NCBI GenBank assembly: GCA_024362935.1
Contig: JANCRA010000007.1
Span: 9,860,503-9,924,502, forward strand
Direction of reading: 5' to 3'
Source: Setophaga petechia
Lineage: Eukaryota > Chordata > Aves > Passeriformes > Parulidae
DNA length: 64,000 nt
Under the pieces are notes generated by a model, which saw only the letters and a list, made by a program, of their open reading frames with translations, ran no database searches and was not told the DNA's origin. The translations under genes were made by a program, and so were the position numbers. Shown in pieces: positions 41,400 through 49,240 of this stretch (the stretch's first letter is position 1; every line of letters begins with the position of its first letter).

Positions 41400-42420
41400 T
41401 ACTTTTCAGATATTGCAGACTTTGGGAAGGCTTTCAGCCGGCTCCCTCACCCCCTGCCCGGCTCCCCGAGGGAGCTCCACGCTCACGCTGCCGCCCCGGC
41501 CCTGCCTCCCTGGATGCTCGGGGAGAGATGCCGGTGTGTGCCCGCACCGTCCGCGGCCGCGGGCCGGAGTCAGATCCCCTGCCCGGTCCCTCGGTGCCGC
41601 ATCACCGCCTCCCTCCCTGCGGGCGGGACCCTTCCCGTGCCCTGTCCCAACGCGTGGCCCTGCTGGCGGCACGGGGACAGTGGTGCGACGTGGCCCTGCC
41701 TGCCCTCGGCAGTGGCGGAGCCAGGATTGCTGTGGAGCCCCCGATGCCCTACGCTGCCCAGCCCTGCCCTGCCCGGCCCTGCGCAGCGCGGCTGCCGCCC
41801 CGGCCCGGGCACCCTGCGCGCACGGCCGGGCCCGGCTGGGCTGGGCACGGCGCCGCCGCCGCACCGCGCCGTCCCTCCCCTTTCCTTGTAAGACAGCGCC
41901 AACCCCCGACCAAAGAAAAGTTTCCAGTCGAGCGCCAGGACAGGTCCGGGCTGTCGCCGGCGGCCCCTCCCCGCCGATGGGACGGGACGACCCTCCTTCA
42001 GCCCCATTCTGTCCGCGTACCCAAGCCCCCCGCGCCGTGGGTGCCGACCGAGGCGCTCACCTTCCTGCACCGCATGGAAGGGGTTGTTGGCCTCTATGAG
42101 CTTGATGGAGTAAGTGATTTTCTCGCTCTGGAGAATGTCGTCATTGAGGTTCAGATCCGACACCGCCTGCTTGAACACTTCATCGTCCTTGGCAGCATTG
42201 CCTTCGAAAATGGCACCTGAGGGGAGGAAGGCGACAGAGGGTGAGGAAGGCTTGCCCAGGACCCCCACTCCCCTCTGGGCAGTGCAGGGCTCAAGCCGGC
42301 TCGCATGGCACCGGGTGGGGCCGGGCCACACACGTGGGCGGCCTCATCCCGGGCACGGGGCAGCGCAGCGTTCCTCCCGGTCACTTCTGCTCCACCGGCA
42401 ATTACGGAGCCCTGAATCAG
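41400..42420. promoter_or_regulatory. CpG-rich lobe around GRID1 exon 2
   Basis: GC content rises abruptly near 41,400 from AT-rich intron to a segment with dense CpG, including NotI-like GCGGCCGC at about 41552 and runs of GCC. It spans exon 2 and falls away past 42,400. Long frames on both strands (230-253 codons) arise here; only the 156 bases of exon 2 look coding. The lobe is effectively the downstream arm of the promoter island, because intron 1 is so short. Confidence 0.75.
42061..42216 (-). CDS. GRID1: GRID1 coding exon 2 (start of the amino-terminal domain)
   Basis: A 156-base exon on the minus strand encodes residues 27-78. It begins [15 protein letters not shown], contains [18 protein letters not shown] and ends NNPFHAVQE plus the first G of the next codon. 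The acceptor (pyrimidine-rich run, then CCCCTCAG) and the donor (GAAG, then GTGAGC) are consensus. The segment is the first strand and helix of the LIVBP-like (type 1 periplasmic-binding) fold that forms the extracellular domain binding cerebellin and presynaptic partners. From memory it differs from human GRID1 at about seven positions and is clearly farther from GRID2, for example in [13 protein letters not shown]. The exon lies inside a CpG-rich lobe, unusual for an internal exon. The next codon should be alanine (GCN), which fits phase 1. Identification is very secure; the exact identity count is from memory. Confidence 0.96.
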
Positions 42421-43714
42421 AGGCATGGCCGGGTGATGGACTTGCTTCGCCAGTGACAGGAAAGAGAGCAGGCTTGGAAACTCCACCAACTTTTTGCTCG
42501 CTGCTCGCCTGTCCCTGGGATTGAGGCTTAGAAGCACAGACGAACGTGAAGCCGGGATTTGTGTCCAGTAACCTGGAAGCTTTAATTTCACTGTCCTGTT
42601 TATGCAGTTAACGTGAAAACATCTGGCGATGTGTGTTACATAAAATCCCTCTCCGCGGAGCGTGTGTGTGCCCACGCCAGGCTTACTGCCCTGCTCTACG
42701 CGGCGCTGGGAGATCTTTAGAGCTGGCAACAAAACAAGCAAAAAGCATTATTCCCCAGCCTGGAAAAGTCCTGCTGATTCACACCGTGCGTGTCTGTGGC
42801 TTGAGCCTCCGTGCACCGCCCGTGTGCATCCCAGCTCTGCACACAGCAGCTCCCCGCTCCTGCCCAGCACTTAGTTAGCAAACAGCACTCCGGCTGAAGT
42901 TCGTGCGGGGAGAGGCCGAGGTGGCACGGTCCACGCGCAAGAGAAGCGGGGCTGATAGAGAGACCCGCGGAGGTTCCTTCACTCACCCCTTCTACCCCGG
43001 CCCTGCCGCCTCCCTTCCTCCCCGCGGCGCTGGCCCCGGCGCCGTGGGGGTCTGTCCTGCCCTGGGGACTGCACCTGGGCCAGAGTCCCCCGCTGCGGTC
43101 AGGGCTGACCCCGTCTCCTTAATGGCTCCGCAATGCTGTCTGCCCTGGCTGCGCCCCCAGGCTCCGGAGGCGAGCGGCGACGACCGGAGCCTCCTTCCCA
43201 CCGGCCCCGGAGCCGTCCGTGCCGGGAAACTTGTTACAGGGCTGGTCCCTTTCTCCCCTTCCTTGCCTCGGGTCCACACGGGACTTTCTTCCCGTATCCG
43301 TGGAGCCTCTCCTCGCCAGGATGGCTCCCACCCCGGCCCCGTCCTTTTTCTGATCTCCCATCCTCCCCGAAAGGCTGGTGGGAATTACTGCTTTTCATTT
43401 CCCGGACATACTCCCGTTTCCTCCTCTATCATCCTCTACAAGTGATTCTCTCCCCTCTCTCCGCCCCTTAACATCCTCATTTTCGTTCCTGCTGGTACCT
43501 TTCAACACCAGCCAAAAGGTGACTGCAGAGCCTCGCTTTTGCTTGCCAGGCTTCCCGCGGACATCACCGTGCCTTGCTCCCAGAAGCCATAAAAGTTCAC
43601 ATCAGCCTTTCCTTTGCCTCTTATTCATCCCTCTCTTCCTCCCATTGATCCAGCCTTCTTGCTGCCCAGGGGTTTTAATGAGATCTTATTCAAACCACAA
43701 CAGTTGCGCGCATA

Positions 43715-43741
43715 GACACACACACACACGCACACACACAG
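43715..43741. repeat. (CA)n microsatellite in intron 1
   Basis: About thirteen CA-type dinucleotides with one CG interruption. It is a simple repeat and likely polymorphic. Confidence 0.95.
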
Positions 43742-43939
43742 AGCGTTTGCAAAGCTCGCCTTTCTAACCCTTTCCCAGCCAAGTTCCCCTCTCTGCCCCC
43801 CGCATTCCGCCTTGGCTGACACCTGCTACGGCAGGGAATGGAAACCAGGGGATTATCTCCCCGAAAGTTTTCCCTGCGAGCACGTTCAGATTATGCCTCT
43901 CTCCTGCTCGGGTGATGGGGGCGGTTGTTTGTTTTCGGT

Positions 43940-43965
43940 GGCGAGGAGGCGGGGGGTGGGGGGGA
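43940..43965 (+). repeat. G-rich tract in intron 1
   Basis: The plus strand carries runs of six and seven G separated by one T (43951-43956 and 43958-43964), preceded by shorter GG runs. It could fold as a G-quadruplex on the plus strand, which is the template strand for GRID1. Confidence 0.6.
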
Positions 43966-44256
43966 AGAAAGCCTTTCCACGCAAACAGGTCCAAGCACAG
44001 ACTCCCCAGCCACATGGGAGACCGCAGCGGCGGCCCCGGCGGGTCCCCTGCCCGGCGCACAGGCGGCATTTCGGCCCTAACTTTACAACCGCGGGCAGAA
44101 TACAGCTGCCTTCCTCGCATCCGTCCTCCTGTCTCTCCGCGGAGTTGGGTTCCACCGCTGCCCGTGACATTATCGCGGCTAAACGAGACGCTTCCTTTAT
44201 ATATTTATTTATCTACCGCGTCCCTTTCCAACCCCCCACCCCGCTCCCTCTCTTAC

Positions 44257-44335
44257 CAATGTGGATGATGGAGTCCGCCCGCACCGAAACGCACTGAAAT
44301 ATCCAGGGGAAAAGCCAGAGCATCAACACTTCCAT
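44257..44335 (-). CDS. GRID1: GRID1 coding exon 1 (start codon, signal peptide, first mature residues)
   Basis: Read on the minus strand, an ATG at 44335-44333 opens 26 codons plus one base. The peptide begins [15 protein letters not shown] and ends VRADSIIHI. Residues 1-20 form a hydrophobic signal peptide with cleavage expected after A20, so the mature chain would start DSIIHIG, as in known delta receptors. The exon ends in a consensus donor: CATTG at the end of the exon, then GTAAGA. The single leftover G joins GT of exon 2 to make glycine 27. The start context is strong (G at -3, G at +4). GluD1 is a postsynaptic plasma-membrane protein of the ionotropic glutamate receptor family; it binds cerebellins through its amino-terminal domain and acts mainly as a synapse organiser. 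The signal peptide matches GRID1 rather than GRID2 as I remember the families. The 5' untranslated part of this exon extends right by an unknown length. Confidence 0.95.
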
Positions 44336-44358
44336 TTCCAGCCTCTCGCACAGCACAT
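44323..44358 (-). other. Short upstream ORF overlapping the GRID1 start codon
   Basis: An ATG at 44358-44356 on the minus strand lies 23 bases upstream of the GRID1 ATG in a different frame. It encodes [11 protein letters not shown] and stops at TGA 44325-44323, just past the main ATG, so the two frames overlap. Its start context is weak (C at -3, T at +4), whereas the main ATG is strong, so most ribosomes would be expected to scan past it. The same frame stays open farther upstream to an ATG at 44829, which matters only if transcription starts that far out. It would be part of the mRNA leader wherever the start site lies upstream of 44358, which is nearly certain. Confidence 0.6.
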
Positions 44359-44539
44359 CAGCCCGGGTTTGGTGGAGAGACAGGGGGAAAGAAAAAAAAA
44401 AAGGCGCAAGGGCAGGTGGACCAAGGCAGCGGGTGCGGGGGGGAGATGCCTAGACACCCCCCTCTTAGAAAAAAAAATCCCAAAATCCCCCAGCACCCCA
44501 AGAATTATCCAAGATTGAGGAAAACGGGTGATAGGGAGG

Positions 44540-44568
44540 AAAAAAAAAAAAAACAAAAAAAAAAAAAA
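44540..44568. repeat. Paired poly(A) tracts (A14-C-A14)
   Basis: Fourteen A residues, one C, then fourteen more A residues on the plus strand, giving T-rich sequence on the GRID1 sense strand. The tract lies between the start codon and the GC-rich promoter core, and may fall inside the 5' leader. A shorter A11 tract lies at 44392-44402 and an A-rich run near 44469-44477. Confidence 0.95.
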
Positions 44569-44579
44569 CGGGGCTAGAA

Positions 44580-44876
44580 AATCACGGAGGTAGATCCCGG
44601 GTTGGCAGGCGGCGCGGCGGAGCCTCCAGCGCTCGGTGTGTGCCGGGGCGCCGGCAGACCGCGAACTGCGGAGCGGCCCCCCCGCCGCCGCCGCCCGCCC
44701 CCCGCGCCACGTGACTGCGGAGCCTCGGCGCTCGGTGCCGCCGGGGCACGGCGCGGCGGGCGGGCAGCGGGGCGCACGGGCCGCGCCGGGCGAGCGCGCA
44801 GAGCTGCGGGGAGCGCCCAGCCGGGCCACAGCGGGGCAGCTGCCCGCGATGGAAGAGATTCACATAGAGCCTGAAT
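44580..44876 (-). promoter_or_regulatory. GRID1: Presumed GRID1 core promoter and 5' leader (CpG island centre)
   Basis: This stretch just upstream of the GRID1 start codon is the densest GC and CpG segment in the window. It has no TATA box at a plausible distance. It carries several GC boxes for SP/KLF factors (around 44691-44703 and GGGCGG at 44758-44763), a run of four CCG units at 44682-44693, and a canonical E-box CACGTGAC at 44708-44715 suited to USF, MYC or TFE family proteins. A TATA-less CpG-island promoter is usual for neuronal receptor genes. The transcription start cannot be placed from sequence alone; the start codon is 245 bases downstream of the left edge of this segment. Confidence 0.6.
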
Positions 44877-44915
<39 letters not shown>

Positions 44916-44932
44916 ATATATATATATATATC
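44877..44932. repeat. (TA)n microsatellite, interrupted
   Basis: Alternating TA runs from 44880 to 44911, is broken by TGTG, and resumes from 44915 to 44931. It abuts the GC-rich presumed promoter on its upstream side. Such tracts are length-variable and easily melted or extruded. Confidence 0.97.
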
Positions 44933-44936
44933 TTTA

Positions 44937-45900
44937 TCTATAATGTATGTCATCCGAGGAAAGGGGTAGGAAAAGGATGCTCCAAGCGCAGGGACGCGAG
45001 GCGGGTGGGCAGCTCCCGGTTGCCGGGCGCGGGCTGTTCCGCGGGGCCGCAGCCGCTGCCCGGAGAGTGGCCAGCGCTGCGTGGCCTCCCGCAGCCCCCG
45101 CCCGGCCTGGCACCGCGGGACGCCCCCGCAGGTAAAGGCGCGGGGCTGCGCCCGCTGCCGTCCCTCCAACTTCAGCGACGGGGACGGCGCGGAGGCACCG
45201 CGCCGAAGCGGCAGGTGGAGGGAATGCCCCTTCCTCCTTCCACACGCTCGAGCCCGGGACATGATCCGTGTTTGAGGAGAGAAATGGAAATGCGAGGGTT
45301 TTATCCCCGCGCTGGGGACGAGGTTGTGGGGAAGAAAAGTGGTACAGCAGAACCTTTTCTTGTTTTGTTTTGTTCTAGCTTTCAATGAAATCTAATTCAT
45401 AAATTGGACATGCTCAGGCTCAGAAGACTAATTCATCCCCTAAAACAAACGCATCAGTGATTGCAGGCACCCAAACGTGACAAGCGTCTCAATATACCGA
45501 GGATCCAGAGAAAACAAATTCATTCAGGAGCCCGAAACGTAATTAAAACTACTGCCAAGAAAATGAGTTGAGAGCAGGATGTTACCAAGATTATTAAGTT
45601 GCTGCGGGGTTGAGGCACGGACCGCTATAGCAATACGTACAGATAATGTCAGTCTTTGGATAACAGGAGGAAGAGCGATTCCTGGAGGTCGCCGTCTTGC
45701 AAGCGCAAGCCTGGTAGCAGCGCGCCGTGGTCGCATCCTGCTCCCGAGATGGCACCGGCGAGCCGGGGGCTCGGCGGGGAAGGAGCGGCCCCCGCCGCCT
45801 GCTGAGCCCCGGCAGAGCGGCCGCAAAGGGACCGGCGGCGCCCGTACCCCTGGCGCTGGCTACAGCATCCCTGTCATGTGTATTCAGCACACTTTTTCTA
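44937..45900. promoter_or_regulatory. CpG-rich 5' flank of GRID1, possible divergent start region
   Basis: Beyond the TA repeat, CpG density is high again at about 44,990-45,340 and once more at 45,690-45,860, with an AT-richer gap between. On the plus strand a good splice donor, CAG followed by GTAAAG, sits at 45129-45137. CpG islands at neuronal gene starts often fire in both directions, so a divergent noncoding transcript is possible. No coding exon is recognisable: the 100-250 codon frames here are GC-driven and resemble nothing I know. Confidence 0.5.
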
Positions 45901-47296
45901 ACCATCACCTGTGCTAATAAATGCTCCTGATGCTGAGCAGCGCTTGCTTGCAGAGCGATCGCTGCAATGTATTTATTCAATGTAGAAAGCGTTTTTTTCA
46001 TGCAGAGCACAGTACAGCACGAACTGCTCAACACTAAGGAGTAGAAAATATAGATAAGGGGGCTGGGAAGACAGAAGGGAGGGGGAACACACAGTATGGA
46101 TGGAGCAGAGTGAAAGGGAAGGAAGCTGAAATGGAAATGACATGAACAAGAATCCCTGTTGATCCACATGCATCAACAGCTTCCTATTCAGCGGTAGTTA
46201 CAAACACAGCATTCGAACAGGGAAGAGCAGGGGGTAAATAAAACAAGATATGGTTTTTAAAAATAAATCACTTGTTAACTACTCTTACTTACAGTCCTTG
46301 TCTTAAATATGCAATTTCACACTGATCAATGCAGAATGATATATACTATACTCTGCATTTCACGTAATAAAAACACTTAATCCAGATAATTGGCTTCTGG
46401 GACAGAGATCAATAGAAATGTTCCTTATTTGACTACGTTAGCAAGTCAAAATTAATTCTAATTTACATTTGCTTCAAATCAATATGCACTTAGTGACTTA
46501 CACAGGCTCTTTAAAAAGTTAAGCACCTATATTGACCAGAGTCATATATATGTCAGTAACAAGTACATGTGTGGGAATTAGAGAGGGGGAAAGTGTTACT
46601 GCAGAACCAAGTCTCTGACTTTCATAGAGGAAAGGAGGCTAAATTTATTTGTGTGTGAGAAGTGCTTTGGCATCCTAGCCTAAAACCTGTAGAAATATGC
46701 AGCCATTAATCCCAAGATATATGCAGGCACCCAAACACCAGTTGCCCTCCAACCACCTGGGAGCAGGCTTGCCTCCTACTTTCGTTTGTACAGCAAGGTC
46801 TTGACCTCAGCTGGGATGCCTCTGGGTGCTATTTTAGTGATAGAAAAATAGTCATATAAAATATTAAAACTCTAAACCTAGTGAATTGGACAAGTTACAA
46901 AATTTCCTGTGAAATCCAAGAGCAAATGCTCTGAATGCAGAAAAGGATCCAGTCCCAGCCAAGGGGGGGAGAGGGGAAAAGACAAGAGACCAGAATACAG
47001 TAAATTATACCAACTGAAATAGGCCGCAAAACCAGACAGAAGGCTACAGTCAGAAGACAAAAACAAACCAGAAAAAGAATAAGTCTCAAATACTATAAAA
47101 TCTGATATGTAACATGCAAAGTACAATGAGATCTAAATGGATCCACCACTGCAAAGAGAATTGCAACTTCAGTAGCATCTCTGCAAGGTGAAAAGTTGCC
47201 ACATCAAAACTTCATTGTGTCTGGTTTTAATTCAGGTTGCATTACCTTTTCTTTCATATTATCTGCATTTTTGTTTCCTTTCTCCTCCCCTTCTAG

Positions 47297-47358
47297 TTTT
47301 TTTTTTCCCTAAACAAAACAAAAAAAAAACCAAAAAAAAAAACCAAACAAACAAAAAT
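47297..47358. repeat. Adjacent T-rich and A-rich low-complexity tracts
   Basis: A short T9 run is followed within a few bases by A-rich sequence with ACC and AAAC units. The T and A tracts could pair as an imperfect hairpin. Low-complexity sequence in the GRID1 5' flank. Confidence 0.85.
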
Positions 47359-49169
47359 AACCCAGCAGCTTTGGCCTGGATTATGTTTTTCATAACAATT
47401 ACTTCTCCTATGATTTCCCCTCCTTCCAAACAAGTTATCAATGCTACGTTTCAAAGCCCAGTACAAATGAGAGCACTCCTTTCAACCCTGCCATTCCTCG
47501 TTTGCAACTGGGGGAGCGCTGACACTTTGCAGTGGGTGTACCTTGTTTAGGTGCAGCAGTCTGCGCTAAAAGGCCAATCCCTTTGTCAACATTTTGCATA
47601 TTAAGAGTGTTCCAAGTTGCTGTGATATTCCATCATTATTGTGTAGGGGATAACTCACGACACATTATTCCACAAGGTGCCACTGGATTTACAGAAGAAT
47701 GACATCTCAACAGAAATACGTGAGGTATGAACCCAACTCAAGCGACAGCCACATAGTCACAGTTCTACTCTCTGGCAACAAATGCAACTCTGTGCACGTC
47801 TCAGACAGATCTTACCACCTTTGCAAACCACTGGGGTGATTTTGAGCTCACCTATCACAAGTTATGGCTGGGCTCATTTCTGTTGTCTGAATGAACATAG
47901 GATCAAACCTGTTCAAATGGGTATTGCTATGACAAGAGGGCGGCTGGAGTAACGCTCCAAAAACTGCATTGCAATTAGGAACATAGAACATCCTAGAAGG
48001 GTAAACTGAAAGGCTTGTGCAGTGCCACACTCAGAGCCTTATGCCCAGGGCTCTGTCCTTCTGTGCTGCCATAACAAGAACGAGGCACATTTTGAAAGAC
48101 ATCATCAGAACCATAGCTGCAGGGTATGCCTGGATCTGGAAAGCACCTTGCATTTACAAAACTGCTTCATAAGCAGGAGCTCTGTGCAAGACTATAACAT
48201 TGAGACTTTATCATAGCCTATGTTCAGAAAAAAAAATTGAGGTCTTTAAGATCCAGCATTTCTTGAGTCTTCTCCCAAGTTTCACCCACTTACTACAGCT
48301 AAACTGAGGCTTCCCCACATAAAATCATGTATATACCTATCTGTGTACATGTAGCAATGATTTATTCCTTCTGAAATCAAATGGAACTCCTCCTCTGTAT
48401 CAGTTAAACAGGTGTAAAGATGCAGCTAATACCTCCAGCTGTTAGCTGCTCAGTCTATGAAGCTGGAAGAATGAAAACAAAAAAACCCCAAAATATCCTA
48501 ATACTCAGGGTAACAATCTCCCTTCCTTATGTAATAACCAAGATCTCTACTGTTAACACACCCACAAAAAAGTAACATTTCTTATTCTAAAATGCCATGT
48601 AATTCAACAGCTGTGGTTCTCTTCAGAAACAGTAATTCAAAACCTCAGGCCTTACTTAATTCCAAAGTTTGTGGATGCTTATGTTCAAAAACTCGTTTTG
48701 TCATTCTCCTATGGTGATAGTCTGAGGTTTTAGCTGCCTTATTGAACCTTCCTTTAGCTTATTGAAACCACCTTTTCTCTTTTCATGGTTGATAGCATAG
48801 TATGATAATCTTGCAGGAGTAAATGGACTAGAGTCTACAAGAAGAGGATGCTGAATTGTAGAGTTCTTTGCAGGACAGTTGACATTCTTGATTAATTTGT
48901 TGTGTGCCTACTAACAAGCCAAAACTTTGCTGCAGTCAACACTTTATCTGGATTGACATGTCTTTTAAGATGCCATAAAGAAGGCAAAGCACTGTTGTTT
49001 CCTTATTTTTTACCTAATTTAATTCAGCCTAGGTATGATTTAATTTGTACTTATGTTTGACTAATTTCATCACTGCTAAATCTGTTGCATCTTGATAAGA
49101 TTCATATATTCTTCCCTACTCCTCTCTTTCAACTGTGACTTTTCACACTCTATTTTTCTTTAATGGGAA

Positions 49170-49240
49170 TTTTTTCTACAATAGACAAGTGGTCTATTGG
49201 GTCTATTTTTTCTACAATAAACAAGGGTCTCAATAGGCCT
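49170..49240. repeat. Short imperfect tandem duplication, period 36
   Basis: TTTTTTCTACAATAGACAAG at 49170-49189 recurs as TTTTTTCTACAATAAACAAG at 49206-49225. Each copy is followed by a GGTCT element and a TATTGG or ATAGG segment. A local duplication of about 36 bases, since diverged. Confidence 0.8.

Larger units (their letters stand above)
1..42060 (-). other. GRID1: GRID1 intron 2 (partial; runs off the left edge)
   Basis: The intron starts at the GTGAGC donor beside exon 2 and continues to position 1 with no recognisable exon 3. Exon 3 should continue with residues resembling ACDLMTQGILALV, and I find no such frame on the minus strand. Very long early introns are typical of delta-receptor genes. 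The sequence is AT-rich, with few mobile elements and many short open frames on both strands that look random. Individual repeats and structures are listed separately. Confidence 0.88.
42217..44256 (-). other. GRID1: GRID1 intron 1
   Basis: This interval separates the two coding exons and is bounded on the minus strand by GTAAGA at the donor end and TTCCTCCCCTCAG at the acceptor end. It is short compared with the tens of kilobases of intron 2 visible here. Most of it is GC-rich and CpG-rich, continuous with the promoter island. It holds a (CA)n microsatellite near 43.73 kb and a G-rich tract near 43.95 kb. Several open frames of 80-180 codons cross it on both strands, but none resembles a known protein and they fit the low stop-codon frequency of GC-rich DNA. 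Confidence 0.9.
42880..44340. promoter_or_regulatory. CpG-rich lobe across intron 1 and exon 1
   Basis: This is a GC-rich, CpG-rich tract with blocks of C-rich and G-rich sequence, continuous with the promoter segment to its right. It contains coding exon 1. No other exon is recognisable. The open frames seen on both strands have composition-driven proline, arginine, glycine and alanine content and no known motif. Confidence 0.7.

Noticed and set aside
41377..42331. Long overlapping open frames on both strands (240, 230, 169 and 253 codons) around exon 2
   Set aside because: Proline-, arginine- and alanine-rich translations in all frames of a GC-rich island are expected from few stop codons. 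Only the 52-codon stretch with splice sites and GRID1 similarity is supported.
44323..45388. Frames of 90-250 codons across the promoter island
   Set aside because: They run through simple repeats (TA, poly-A), have compositional bias and match no family. The 250-codon plus frame even translates the TA repeat as IYIYIY.
45463..46736. 14-base direct repeat GCAGGCACCCAAAC at 45463-45476 and 46723-46736
   Set aside because: Several exact 14-mer repeats are expected by chance in 64 kb and the flanks do not align.
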